Positions 46,634-58,400 of a DNA stretch of 64,000 nucleotides are shown here, one piece after another. The DNA is taken from assembly GCA_021432605.1 (NCBI GenBank), contig MU271149.1, positions 1,798,001 through 1,862,000 of the forward strand, read 5' to 3'. The translations under genes and the position numbers were made by a program. Every line of letters begins with the position of its first letter. Positions within the stretch are counted from its first letter, which is position 1. Source of the DNA: Coniochaeta sp. PMI_546. Lineage: Eukaryota > Ascomycota > Sordariomycetes > Coniochaetales > Coniochaetaceae. Below the pieces are notes generated by a model. It searched no databases and was not told where the DNA came from. It saw only the letters and a list, made by a program, of their open reading frames with translations.

Positions 46634-46846
46634 GTGAGTAGGTCTCGTCTTCCCTCAGGCGTGCCTGATTGACAGCTTCGTGGGCTGTCGAGATTCTCAA
46701 GCCGAGACTAACAAGTGCCGCGCGTGTCTTAGAAAGCCTGTTGAGCTCTATTTGTCTTATTCAATCCTTCTTATCAGGTCAGTAAAGCTTTTGAGCCGAG
46801 TCCATCATGGACATATCTTCAGGGATTCTGGCTGACATTGCCGCAG
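46634..46846 (+). other. Putative 5' leader intron(s) with abutting splice sites
   Basis: CAG|GTGAGT at 46634 is a strong donor. TTATCAG|GTCAGT at 46777/46778 is an acceptor directly abutting a donor. CTGAC then ATTGCCGCAG gives a final acceptor at 46846, seven bases before the protein start. Splicing 46778-46846 or 46634-46846 would remove the upstream ATG at 46807. Confidence 0.5.
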
Positions 46847-46853
46847 AGCAAGA

Positions 46854-49559
46854 ATGTCTAGTCCTCCAGGAGGCGGCGACCAGCAGCCGGGCGGCGGCCC
46901 TGCTTCTAGTGGTAGTCGTTCATTCACTCCGCAGACCACTCGTTACGCCGACTTCCAAGCTGCGCATCGAGCCATCACAGGCCAAGATAGCAGTGAGATT
47001 GCAGAACATGAATTCCTGCCCGATCCGAGTGTCTTTGAGGATGACGGCCTCGGAGACAGCTCATTGGACACGACTGCAGTCCATGAAGGGCAGCTACCAG
47101 ACCCTGAGTGGTTTGATCAGGCCTTCATGGACGACGACGCCGACGACGTGCCTCCATCCGGGGAGGAGATCCCTGTGTCCGCTGGTAAGACCGGTGATGA
47201 TGCACATCCTCCAGCCCAGGATTCTTCGGACGTGCCTCGTGACGACAGCCATGACACCGTTGGTCGCATCTATGAGCAATACGTCCAGCCTGAGACAAAT
47301 GAGACGACCTCATCCAGTGGTTTCAACCCCAATCTTGCAGCAGCAACGACAATCTCCAGCCATCGCTCAGCAAGCATTTACCGCGCGGCCCCGGAGCAGA
47401 CCCGCCGTGAGGGTGCTACTGGCCGTCTTGGCTTCCACGACCAACAAGGCTCTTCTTCTGGCTCCGACACCCTGTATGATGGGTACAGTGTTAAAGAGAT
47501 GGCGGCGCGTGTTCGAGCATTGACCGACAGCAGTGGACCTTCACTTCCTCTCCCAAATGATCCACCTGCGCACCCCGGACATGTTGACAACGTCCCCTTT
47601 GGTGATCCATCTGTGTCATCGGTGACGAACAGTCAGGCTCTGTTGCAAGGAACCTTGTCCTCGCCTCCTGCACGGACTTATCAGCCTGGTCACCGTGCAG
47701 CTCGATCTGACTTTCCCTCAAACCCACCGCCTGTGCCGAGACGCAGCTCTTATCGCAATGCAACAAGCGGCAATGACCGCAATATCGATTCGCGTTTTCC
47801 GACCTTGTTTGAAGAGCCTACTGGAACTCGCCGACCCCTGTTCGAGGACCCTCTGGAGCCAGGAAACACAAGTGCTCTTCCCTCTCATCAAGTTGATGAG
47901 GACGACGACTGGGGTGGCCCAGGCCCTGCCGTTGTGCACGGTGTTGTCGTTCAAGAGCATTCTCCGCTCCGCTTGAACCCTCCCCAACCGGATCCGACTA
48001 TCCCTTCTCAGCAAGTCGCTACAACGACCAGTCACGATGCAAGTGGCGCTCAAGAGTCTTCGGGCTCTTCAGGCAGAGATCCCTTCCACTATGAGAAGTT
48101 GTTTCTTGCCCCAGAGCAAGAGCGCAACAATACCTCGCGCCTCCGAACAATGACTGGGAAATCGACTGTGTTCTCGAAAAGCCCCCTCAACAGTCCAGAA
48201 CGCCCAGATGAATTCACAGATGTCCAACTCGATGATACGAGAGAGGCACAGGCTGGGCCTTCTAGGGCTAGACCACGTGGTGTGTATGAGGGAGACCAGA
48301 GGCAGTTCCTCAGGATGGCGCGCCAAGAAGACCAGTCAATGAATTTGAGGCGCTGTCAATGCCGGTTCCCTGGCTATGAATGTCGGTGGTGTGTGGAGGA
48401 AGACCGCATCGCGGATGAGCGAGCTCGACAGAGAGACAACGGGCCGTACGCAGCATCACCGTCATACCGAATGGATCGTCATGGGATTCAAGTTGCAGAT
48501 GATTATGGCCACCAGTCTGCATTTTACATTGGAGGTTCACCAAGAGGCTATTCTTCCACTGAACGTATCATGGCTCATCCCGCTGAGCACGCCGTGACTA
48601 GCCCGTCCTCACGACCTGCACGAGTCCTGGAGAGAAGCGACTTTCCTACTTTCCAAGCAATTCAGCGCACCCATCGCGTCAATGGGCGAGACGAGACTGC
48701 GCTTCACACCCCGAGTTCTTCTCTGGCTCCCACCCGCCGACCCATTATTCGACCTGATCGCGCGGGGACAAGATTGCTTGGGCTCTCAGGGAGCAACACA
48801 TCTCGCTACGAATTCCGAGATTCACTTCAGGACGCACCCGGCCGACCAGCAGAGGCCACAAATGTCCAGAACGCGCGTCGTAGTGAGAACTGGCGCTCCT
48901 TGACCCATCCACAAGACCTCACCACATCGTCGGTAGTTGCCACAACGGATCAGAGAGCAACAAACGAGGACATACGAGGGCAAGAGACACCATATGTGAT
49001 CGACCCGAACTCGCCGACGCAGTTCCCATTCTCGCTCCTCCCCCTCGACGAAGCTCGCCGGCGTCAGGCTGAAGACCGTGCACGCGGCATAGTCGACCAG
49101 ACCTTCATCACGACGTCTAGCCGACAAGTCTCCCTCGCAACGTCTTCCACCCAAACCGTTGCCGCGGGTGGCTACCTCTCCACCTTTCTCTCCCAGGCGC
49201 GTCTCCCCCGCCTGCCTGGTCGCCGCCGCGCCGTCACCAGAACGACCGGCCAGAACGACTCCTTCTCCTCCGTCATGCGCGCCGCCCTCAACGACGACAT
49301 GGGGCAGGAGCAGGTGCCCCGTGCCTTCCTGCCGGGCAACACCACCACCACCGCCGCCGCCGCCGCCTCCACCTCCACCACCCGCCCCGCCTTCCGCGAC
49401 CCTCCCCCTCGCACCTTCCCCGCCGCCGCCCTCGCCTCCTCCTCCCGCCGCTACGGCAACATCAACGACGACGACATCGAGATGTTGCCCTACGGGGCAG
49501 GCGCCGCCGCCGCCACCACCACCAACGGCAGCGTCCTGGGCCGCCGCTGGTCCTCCTAG
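46854..49559 (+). CDS. Large disordered protein with a possible read-through membrane tail
   Basis: Single open frame of 901 codons; ATG at 46854 in good context. I do not recognise a family. The protein is Ser/Pro/Gly/Asp/Gln-rich and largely disordered. Internal landmarks are a Cys cluster RRCQCRFPGYECRWCVEED (CxCx6CxxC, about residue 502) and a C-terminal part rich in Ala/Thr runs before YGNINDDDIEMLPYG. The frame ends at TAG (49557-49559) but runs on for 80 further codons (49560-49799) with the same codon bias and a hydrophobic helix, so the annotated end may not be the only product. A long, probably spliced leader precedes it. Regulatory or membrane-tethered roles are speculation. Confidence 0.7.
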   Translation: MSSPPGGGDQQPGGGPASSGSRSFTPQTTRYADFQAAHRAITGQDSSEIAEHEFLPDPSVFEDDGLGDSSLDTTAVHEGQLPDPEWFDQAFMDDDADDVPPSGEEIPVSAGKTGDDAHPPAQDSSDVPRDDSHDTVGRIYEQYVQPETNETTSSSGFNPNLAAATTISSHRSASIYRAAPEQTRREGATGRLGFHDQQGSSSGSDTLYDGYSVKEMAARVRALTDSSGPSLPLPNDPPAHPGHVDNVPFGDPSVSSVTNSQALLQGTLSSPPARTYQPGHRAARSDFPSNPPPVPRRSSYRNATSGNDRNIDSRFPTLFEEPTGTRRPLFEDPLEPGNTSALPSHQVDEDDDWGGPGPAVVHGVVVQEHSPLRLNPPQPDPTIPSQQVATTTSHDASGAQESSGSSGRDPFHYEKLFLAPEQERNNTSRLRTMTGKSTVFSKSPLNSPERPDEFTDVQLDDTREAQAGPSRARPRGVYEGDQRQFLRMARQEDQSMNLRRCQCRFPGYECRWCVEEDRIADERARQRDNGPYAASPSYRMDRHGIQVADDYGHQSAFYIGGSPRGYSSTERIMAHPAEHAVTSPSSRPARVLERSDFPTFQAIQRTHRVNGRDETALHTPSSSLAPTRRPIIRPDRAGTRLLGLSGSNTSRYEFRDSLQDAPGRPAEATNVQNARRSENWRSLTHPQDLTTSSVVATTDQRATNEDIRGQETPYVIDPNSPTQFPFSLLPLDEARRRQAEDRARGIVDQTFITTSSRQVSLATSSTQTVAAGGYLSTFLSQARLPRLPGRRRAVTRTTGQNDSFSSVMRAALNDDMGQEQVPRAFLPGNTTTTAAAAASTSTTRPAFRDPPPRTFPAAALASSSRRYGNINDDDIEMLPYGAGAAAATTTNGSVLGRRWSS

Positions 49560-49802
49560 GACGAGGATCAGCGGGCCACGCTGGCCTACCGCGTCATGAT
49601 GGCGCTCTCTCTCATGTGCCCGCCCCTGGCCCTCGTGGTGCGGCTGTCGACCTTCCGCCGCGCCTTCCCGGCGCTCGAGACCTTGCGCCGTCACAAGATC
49701 TACCTGGCGGCCTCCGTGGTCGGTTTCTTTTGGGTGCTGGCCCTCGTCATCTTGGTGGTGGTGGTTGCGGTCCCCGGGCCGCGTGGTGGTGGTGGCGCTT
49801 AG
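49560..49802 (+). other. In-frame 80-codon extension after TAG, with transmembrane segment
   Basis: Continues the 901-codon frame without a shift to the next stop (TAG 49800-49802). None of its 80 codons ends in A, although about 18 As occur in the other two positions. It encodes YRVMMALSLMCPPLALVVRL and a helix IYLAASVVGFFWVLALVILV. Possible explanations are stop-codon read-through, an undetected intron spanning the TAG, or a nonsense change in this strain. Confidence 0.5.
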
Positions 49803-50647
49803 GCGCTCCACGAGGAAGGAGTGGGTTTTTGCGTTGTTTTTTTTTTTTTTTGCTTTTTTTTTTCTTTTTGCTTTTTTTTATTTTGATTTTTCTCCTTTCC
49901 TTTTCTTTCTTTCCTATCCTTTCCTAACTGTCTTGTTCTTCATCTGCCGGAGTTGGGGGGAGGGGGGGAGAGGGGGAGTTTGAAGTTGGAGTTGGAGTTT
50001 AGGGAAGGAACCATCGGCGGCCGGCGTGCCTGCCTCTTGTTTTCGGTGCGTTGTGTTCTTTTGCAATAGAGACCCTGCCTTCATGGCCCTCGGCTTCGGC
50101 CTTGTTTTTTTCGGAAAGGGAGAGAGGGGACGGTGGCGTTGGAGTACTGGCTGGCTGGTTCGTTGAAGTTTTTAAAGAGTCTGACCATCATGCCCTCGCG
50201 GGCGGACGAACGTTGCTTTGCCTTCGGGCTTTTTGCTTGATATCATGACTTGACACTCTCGCTCGTGATATGTGACAGGTTTTCGTTGCGTGAAGAGGTG
50301 ATCGTGAATGATGGAAGCTTGACTTATGATGTGACGAGGTTGGTATGATGGCATCTCTCATTGATATCGCCCCAAGGATATGTGTAGAAGCATGAGGAGG
50401 CATTATCGCAAATCAGTGCAGAACGTAGACTTTCGTGATGATGTAAAACCACAAGTATTACTTTTATATCACGAAACTCCTCAAGAAGATATCTATAACT
50501 GACTGACATGTCGCTACTCCAGCAGTTCAACTGTTTGAGCCTTGGAACCTGAATACCAACTTCATCTCCCTCGCAACTCCTTGGTGAGAATGGAGTGAGA
50601 GTGCCATTCCGAGATCCCTTGAATATCCTTCACCGTACTTTCACCAC
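49803..50647. other. Convergent spacer with a long T-rich tract
   Basis: A T-rich tract with runs of 9-15 Ts (about 49838-49890) lies just past the extension, followed by pyrimidine- then G-rich sequence near 49950-49975. No gene recognised. Confidence 0.5.
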
Positions 50648-53600
50648 CTACTTACTGCTCCCAGTCCCAAAGACAATTCCCCTCAACTTATCCCGCTCGC
50701 CACTCTCCTCACACATGCCCCGAAACACACCGTCCTTCTCCCACAACTCTTTCGGAGTCCCATACTCAGCCACCATGCCGTCACTCAACACCAATATCCT
50801 GTCGAAATCCGCAATAGTGCTCAACCGATGCGCGATCACCAGCAGCGTACTATCCGTGAATTCCTCCCTAATGCTCCGCTGTATCAGCGCGTCGGTGTGC
50901 ATGTCCACCGCCGAGGTAGCCTCGTCTAGCACCATCACCTTCGGCCGGGAAACGATCGCGCGGGCGAGGCAGAGGAGTTGCCGCTGCCCTTGCGAGAGGT
51001 TCAGACCGCCTTCGCTGATCGGGGAGGAGAGGTTCTGGAAGACGTTTGCGTTTTGGGCGTGTTCCGGAGGCGTTTGCACGCCAACAGGGGTGGCGGTGCC
51101 GGAAGTTGCCGCGGTCGAGGAGGATATGAGGTGCACCCTCTCCAAACAGTCGCGCAGAGCGGCGTCAGTGTGGTTGTCGAAAGGGTCAAGGTTGGAGCGG
51201 ATTGTGCCCGAAAAGAGGACGGGGTCCTGGAAGGGTCAGTGTTTGGAGCTGGGAGGAAGGGGAGCAAATAGGAGCAAAAGGGAGCAAATACCTGGGGAAT
51301 GATGGCTAGACGGGACCGGAGATCGTGTAGCTTAATCTTAGAAATGTCTAGCCCGTCGATGTGGATTGTGCCGGAGCGTGCCTCAAGGAAGCGGAAGAGA
51401 GCCAAAGTCAGCGATGATTTGCCGGCTCCGGTGCGGCCTACTACGCCTACGCGCTCGTTGCTGTTGACGGTGAACGACAAGCCTTTGAGCACAGGCGGGA
51501 GATCGGGGGCGTAGCCGACGACAAGGTCTTCGACCTCGATAATGCCACGTGTCGGCCAAGCGGCGGGGGGATCAATGCCTTCCAGCGACTCTGTCGGCAG
51601 TTCTGTGTACTCGATGATGCGCTCGGCAGCGTTCATGTTGAGCTCGACGTTGGCATACAAGCGGATGGTCCACATGACGCAGCTGGAGAACTCGAGGGCG
51701 AAGGCAAGAGCGAAGCCCGCCAGTGCTGAGTCAATGCCGGGTGTCATGAGGATGAAGATCGACACGAAGGAAGCGAAGAACGAGCCGACGAGGGACATCC
51801 GCCAGCCCATCCAGCGGTTGAAGAGCCAGAGATGCCAGGTCGCAGTAGAGTAGTCGTCGATCTTCTTGTACATGCGTTCCAGGTAGACCTGGGCCTTGTC
51901 AAATCCACGGATGGTGGAGACACCGGTCAGGGCGGATCCGAACTGCTCGAAGACGGGAGACTTTGTCGTGCTCTCCAACCTCTTGACGGGTCTGGCGCCG
52001 TTCAGGTAGACGATGGCGTAGTAGAGACAGATGATGAGGAGTATTCCGGCCAGAAAGACGATCCATGGCGAAACGAAAAGGCCCGCGACGATGACACCTA
52101 TCAAGCCCAGGAACGAGCCCGCACCAAAACTGATGGAGTTAGCAAGTTGCGAGTCGATGATGTGGAAATCCGCTGTGAAGCGGTTCAGAATGCGACCGAC
52201 GGGCACAGTGTCCAGCCAGCGGAGAGGTGCTCGCAGGATGACAAAATTCAGCTTCTCGAAGAGCCTGCGACTGGCTTTGATCGAACCGAGATAGACGTAG
52301 AAGAACCTGAAAGTTCCGACCAACGACGACATGACGGCCAGTAGGACGTAGATGCTGAGGTAGAAGTTCAAACTATGCTGACCGTGCGCCACAGGAGCGG
52401 CTAATGTGTGGATAGATGTCTGTTCGACACTGACTGCCCAAGAGAATCCGTGCTCCCTGCTGTGATTGAAGATGTGCATATCGTGACTCTGCTCCGCAAC
52501 TTCGTTGCCGGTCCAGATCTTGAGCCACCACGATCGTCCAACGGTGAAGACTTGTACTATCACGAAGACGAAAAAAGCGGTGATCCAGTAGCCCCAGCCG
52601 CCGCTGTCCTTGAGATATGTGTAGTAGACGTGCTTTCGAACCGAGCCTTGCTCCCGCGTCTCTTCTTCGACAAACTTTCGAGCAGTTGTCTTGGAGGTCA
52701 CCTTCTTCAGAGTATCGCCTTCCACGTTCTCCTGTTCTCCGTCAGTGGAATCGTCAGAGTTGACGGCAGTTGGTGCTTCATCGGCCTCGATATCCTGTTG
52801 TGACTCGACCTGACTCTTGATCTGCTCGAGTGTACCGTCCTCCTCCAACTCAGATAGCAACCCTGAGTGTAGGACACCGCCTTCGCCAAGCTCAACGAGA
52901 TATTTCGTCTTTGGCTGACACAAAGCAACGTGGTGAGTGACGAGGATCCTGGTTCGTCCTTGAGCCAGCTCGCCGTTGAGACACTTCTCGAAAATATGGC
53001 GACCGACGTGGGCATCGACAGCACTGAAGATGTCGTCGAGGACCAGGATCCCTGCTCGGGAATACACAGCTCTAGCCAGAGTGACACGCCATTTCTGTCC
53101 ACCACTCAAGTTGATACCGTTTGCACCGATCTCAGTGTCTTCTCCGTCGCTCAGCATCTCCAGATCTTTCTTCAACGCGCACACTTCGACGGTTTTGTTG
53201 TACCGTTCTTCGTCATACGGGAGCCCAAAGAGAATGTTGTCCTTGATGCTAGCATTCTCAATCCAAGGGATCTGGGCGACGTAGGCGATGGCACCTGTGA
53301 TGATCCAGTTCGACTTATTCGCCTTGCTGTCATGACGTTCTTCGAGCGACGGTACTCTCGGAACATAGAGGTTACCACCTAGGACATCGACCTCACCTAA
53401 AATCGCTGCCAGCATCAGACTCTTGCCTGTTCCCGTCTTTCCAGAGATGACAGAAAGTTCTCCCTGAGGAAACTTCACATTGATATTCCGAAGCACGAAT
53501 CTTTCGCTGTCGTCGATCTCGTCATCGGCCGGCCATGCGATCGTCGCATTGTCAAAGGTTACCTCGGGTGCGTGTTTGGTGACCGCTGCGATTTCCGGAG

Positions 53601-55470
53601 AGTTGAGGTACTGCTCGATACGCTTGATAGACACCCATGCGTCGAGCAAATCGGTCGTAAGCTCCGGTACCACAGATAGTGTCATCTCGAGGGCCTTAAA
53701 GATGCCCAGACTGACAAAGGCAACCGAAGGTGTAAGGGTCCCGTTGACAGCAGCGTAGACAGCGAGCGAGATAGCCGACAGAAGAATAGGGCTGGTGACC
53801 CAGCAGGCGATGAGCAATGTGTCACTCATGAACACATCCCAAACACACGTCAGTTCCCTTTCTCTCACCCCGCCAATTTTCTGCTCCCATTCCGGCTCTA
53901 GAGCGGAAAACTTGATCTGCCGCATACCCTGCAACGCCTCGGTGACCACCTCGAGCTTCTCGTCTCTGACCTTCATCAGGCGGTCCTGGGCGGCGGCGTA
54001 TTTCTTAGAGAAGTAGACGTTGACTGGCATGATGGCCAGCATGGCAGAGAAACCTGCCAGTAAGGGCAGCCATCCGAGCAGACTGACCAGGAAAACAAGA
54101 GATACAATCAGCTTGAACAGACTACCGGGGAACATGTTCTGGTAGGCGCAGAAGTCCGAGACACGCTTGCCATCCACACCGATGAGATTGACTGTGCCTT
54201 GCTTGCTCTTCTTGATCTCCTCTGATGCATCCGTCTCTTCCTCAACAGCCGGGGCCTCGGGTGCTGTGGATCCGGTCGAGGGTCCGGCCACATTGGGCTC
54301 TGCCGACTCTTGGACCGTTGCTTTGTTCGACGATTTTCCTGTTCCCTTGACGTCCTTCTTCCTCATTGCCTTTTCGAAGATGAGTGCAGATAGTTGGGCG
54401 CGGACCGGGATGGTGAGTTGGGCCCAGGAGAGCCAGAAGACGTAGCACTCGAACCATGACTGAGCGATAATGACAACACCGAGCCAAACAGCCCAGATCC
54501 AAACTTCTGGACCAATCCTGTCTCCGGCGTGTCTGGACTCTAAGATTCTCAGAAGCTGCAAGATCACCCATTGGGGTGCGAAGTTCAGAAACGATGTGAC
54601 CAGTGTCAGGATCCACTGTATAGCAAACGCTTTCTTATGAGCAAGTAATAGAGATATCCACAGTTTGTACTGGTAGTTCTTCCGCTTCCAATCATTGGAG
54701 ACAGCAACGGCGCGAGTCTCGTGGTCGGGCCGAGTCAGGTCGACCATGTCAAGATTCTTCTTCTTCTTGGCGAGGCTGAGAATGTCGTGCGGCCAGCTCC
54801 ATGTGAAGCGACTGAAGGCCGAGACAGTGTACATCCTGTCGACCAGCTCGCCATTGACGTAGACATCCGGTCTGCGGGGGATCGATAGACTGGATACGGC
54901 GAGGAGAATGGCTGTTGCAAGCTCAACTGCCCGCAGAGCAAAAAAGAGTTTGCTATCGTGCAGCAGCTTCTCGGCCAGCTTGATGTCCTGAGCTAACAGG
55001 ATGCAAGAGAGGGATATGGCTGAGAAGAACGTATAAATGCCGAGGTCGTAAGCTTGCACTGATTTTCTGCTCGAGACAATGGCAATCGTCTGAAACAGAA
55101 CAACAATCTGTGTGATATTGTTAGGCTGTCTTGCTCAGTTGATAAATGGTGGAAGACATACCCAAGCTGCCATACTCATCCAATCCTCGATGACCAGACC
55201 CTGGCCCCTGACAGAGCAGACGGGGAAGACGATTGACAGAGCAGTTCCAACCACAGCGAAGAGCAGAGCCAATGCCTTGGCCGGTGTGGCCGAGAAGGCC
55301 TTCTCGGATTCAGGGGTAGCTGTACCGTCGGCATCTTCGTAGATACGGTCGTCACGCTTCTCCTTCGTCGTCAATTGCAGTACCAAACTGGCTGCAGCCG
55401 GTACAGAGCAGAGTCCAATGACTGCGACTCCTGTCCCGACGACCAGTAGTATGGAGTCATTCTGCGTCAT
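50648..55470 (-). CDS. ABCC-type (MRP) multidrug ABC transporter
   Basis: Predicted 1567-residue full ABC transporter from three exons (55470-55162, 55107-51292, 51226-50648; introns 54 and 65 bp). An N-terminal membrane domain (TMD0-like) precedes two TMD-NBD halves. NBD1 has Walker A GKTGTGKS (about 657), signature [14 protein letters not shown] (about 769) and Walker B ILVLDD (about 787), with Asp where the catalytic Glu would be. NBD2 has GRTGAGKSS (about 1327), [15 protein letters not shown] (about 1450) and [12 protein letters not shown] (about 1472). The last intron splits NBD2 after IIPQ, rejoined to [16 protein letters not shown]. One degenerate and one canonical site is the ABCC norm. 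Likely exports organic anions, conjugates or metabolites from plasma or vacuolar membrane. Confidence 0.95.
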
Positions 55471-58400
55471 GGTCAAATGCAATTGCAAGGCGACGAATGC
55501 CGCTGCGTTGATCCGTAGGATGCCTGAACTGGTGAGTCCAGGGCTCCGGGGTGCCGCTTAAATGTTGGATAGAACGGGCGACGTCAGATCTATATTCTAA
55601 ACGGATTTGTCACGAAGCGTGGGTCTTGGGCGAAGGACCTTTTGGCGTGGCGAAAGGTCCGAAGACTAATGGCTGTATTTGAATCTCAATGATGACGGCC
55701 AAAATGGTGCATATCGTTTGCATGTCAAGTAGATATCACCGGAGAAGAATGCGAATCCACACTTGGCACCCCTGTGATCGGGCTTGACAGTGGCGGGAGA
55801 GCAAAAAGGAAGAAAATAGGATTGAGAGCTTTTGGACGCAAGGTTGGCAAGAGCGGTCGATATAGTTTCGTATCTAAGCAGCCAAAGAACGGCCGTCTAT
55901 GACGGCGGCAATCGGGGCTGTAAACGACGGAGCTAAGTCCCGGCAAGATATGCAGCGGCGCAGCTAACATCTAGTTTGGTAACACTGCTTACCCAGATTA
56001 TCACGGTGAGGACGCATAGAGGATAGTATCACGGCCGCCGACTGCCATTGACTCATGCGGTGAAGGCGTGCCGGTAGGGTGTCATGATAATAGAGGGTTA
56101 AATCGCCAGCCTCCGATTTGTCAGAGCTCATGTGGACCACGGAGCCGGGGGTGCCTTCATGTTGTTGCATTAGGCAGAGTTAAGAAGGTGCAGACGCAGT
56201 GCTAGTATTCACCATTGCCCTAGACGGCATTTGCCCAGCCACCGACCTGGACTGCTGACATTTCGGCTCCTACGCCGCAGAGCAGCGTCTTCTGTCACGG
56301 TCCGGGTACGTCGACCGCCATTTCCTGGCGGTGGAATCGCGCATATGCCGCTAAACGCCCCCTGCGGAGCGTACCCGGACGCGGTGTGACTAGGATGCAA
56401 TAACCATCCCACGCTGCGACCATGAAGACTTGGCATGAACCCTGCGGGGCACTGAGGTTGAACTTGAAGGCATTGACATTTATGCCACCATGGAGTATCT
56501 TGACTAGGCAGAGCCGAAACCAGTGTTGTGTCGTGGAATCGGTGCCTTGCACGGCCATCGCATGCTTTCAATTGAGTAGGTGGTATCCGGTATGATGAGT
56601 AGGCGAAGAAGGGTTCTCTTCGAAAAGTTATTCTGGTCCTGATATATTCCATCTGGGGGTTCCCCCAAGGACTCGGAGATGGGCCATGGAAATTCACACC
56701 TCCTTCCTGTCCTGGCCTCAGCCAACTGGTCGCTGATGGGCATGCGCTTGTAATGGTGTACCCGCACTCTTCGCGAGCCGAATTGAAGGCAGACATCAAC
56801 ACAGGGAAGATCGGTTATTGAATCTCGGACTTAGAGATGACCGGAAACGTGCTACATGGTCGGAAACATTGAGGGCCAGCAGAGGTGGCTATCCTTCCTG
56901 TAGGCACCAAGATTCACATCGCGCTTAAACCGTCTGTCGCTGCCTCTGTCGAGCAGGGTTGACACAAGACTGGGCGTCCTTCCGTCTGCAAGTCATTCGG
57001 CTCAGGACGGGCCGCAAGATATCTACCATAGTAGACTTGCCCACCATATCTGATAATCAAAACTAGCAGCCTAAGAGCAAAGCTTGTGGTGGCCTGTCGA
57101 ACCGTAAGCACGGTTCATCTTTATGCGGGTTACGAAAGAGGAACAGATCCTACGACGCTGTGACAGGCCAGACCATACGAGTCCTTGTGCCGCGAACATC
57201 TTCAATAAACGGCACATGACTGCGGGAAGATGAGTCAACGGGAAACGCACAACATAACGTGTTGCCTGCAGCAGTTGATACATACAGAAGATGCAGAATG
57301 CAACCTTCACGACGTACAGAGGTGGTGTGGTGGTGGGGCGGCATTGACCTATGAGTTCAGTTACGGTACAGCACGTCCTGACCTCTTGGAGCCCGTCGAT
57401 ACGGAAGACACTCGTGAGAAGAAAGGAAGCAGAACAGGACAGATGCCTAAGGTACGCCATGTCTAAGGTACTTATCTGTATTCCGAACTTTACAACTCTT
57501 GCGTCGAGGGATGGAGCGCATGAACAAGGACGAGGATGCCGATGTGCTTCATACATAGGGCCGGGCCATGTCATTGCTGCAAGGGTGAGCGCTACTAGAT
57601 CACGAAACAACCAGAAACAGCGCCGAAGATCAGCTATTGACTGGAACTGAATGACTAAGAAGAGAGAGAGAAAGAAGGAGAAAAGGAGACTCCATGACGA
57701 AGCGTGGAAGCTCGGACAATGATGAAGCCATGCGATGCTGCAGTGGAAGGATGCGCTACCTTGTGTACATGTAGCAGGAAAATGTTGTACTGTAGAGTTG
57801 TTGACTCAGATAACCGGAATACAACGGTGAGCAAGCAAGTTCCAGTGTCGAAAGAATCACGATGGAATGTCCGAAATATGCTCTGCAATTCTGACTCGAT
57901 CAACATGAAAGACACATGGATATGGACGAGAAAGCGAGTATCACAGGGCAGAGAGCGAAGATGCCATGGCCCCCGATTGACAAGGCGGATCATCCCATTG
58001 GCTGTTTGGGGCATGTGCGGCGCCAGCACGCGACTTCCGCTTCACGATCCGTCTGGGTGGAGACGGCAAGAGCTTCCCGCTCGTCTCTCTGTCTCTCAAA
58101 GAATACATCATTGAGAATAACTAATACCGACAAAGGCGCTACTAATTTGATCGTAATCTTTTAATCGAAGACGAATTATATGCCGCTGATCCTTTAGACA
58201 CGGCATCAAACACTTTAGCAATCTTTCCTCTCGTTAGTGACTTGGTAGAACAGAGCAGAACGTTGGTGTTTCGAGTCCTGATTGTTAGCAAAGTTACGTC
58301 GCTTGATTGACAGTGTGCACAAGCTCCTAGACACAGCTCCTCCGCACCACTTCCAAGTTGAATCCCGACCACAACGACCATCCTATACATTACTGTCGAA

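Larger units (their letters stand above)
43557..46853. other. 3.3-kb spacer / long leader of the disordered-protein gene
   Basis: No recognised protein. The right part (about 45400-46850) has pyrimidine-rich stretches, several good splice-site sequences, a 25-bp tandem repeat with an assembly gap, and an upstream ATG (46807), all consistent with a long spliced 5' untranslated region. The left part probably holds the promoter, with the F-box gene's own promoter at the far left. An ACCTCAGGTA motif lies at 44693-44702. Confidence 0.5.

Noticed and set aside
46807-47523. 238-codon frame overlapping the start of the disordered-protein gene
   Set aside because: Its composition looks like an out-of-phase shadow of the 901-codon frame, and its ATG lies inside a probable leader intron. 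Kept only as a regulatory observation.
49484-49559. Intron starting GTTGCC (49484) to remove the TAG
   Set aside because: Weak donor, no branch site, and it would join the downstream frame out of phase.
48822-49811. 329-codon antisense frame under the disordered-protein gene
   Set aside because: GC-rich coding sequence readily leaves an open antisense frame; it shows only Gly/Arg/Glu low complexity and no domain.
56209-57610. Two minus-strand frames in the ABC/CAC2 spacer
   Set aside because: No domain signature, and several overlapping frames of similar size on the same strand.
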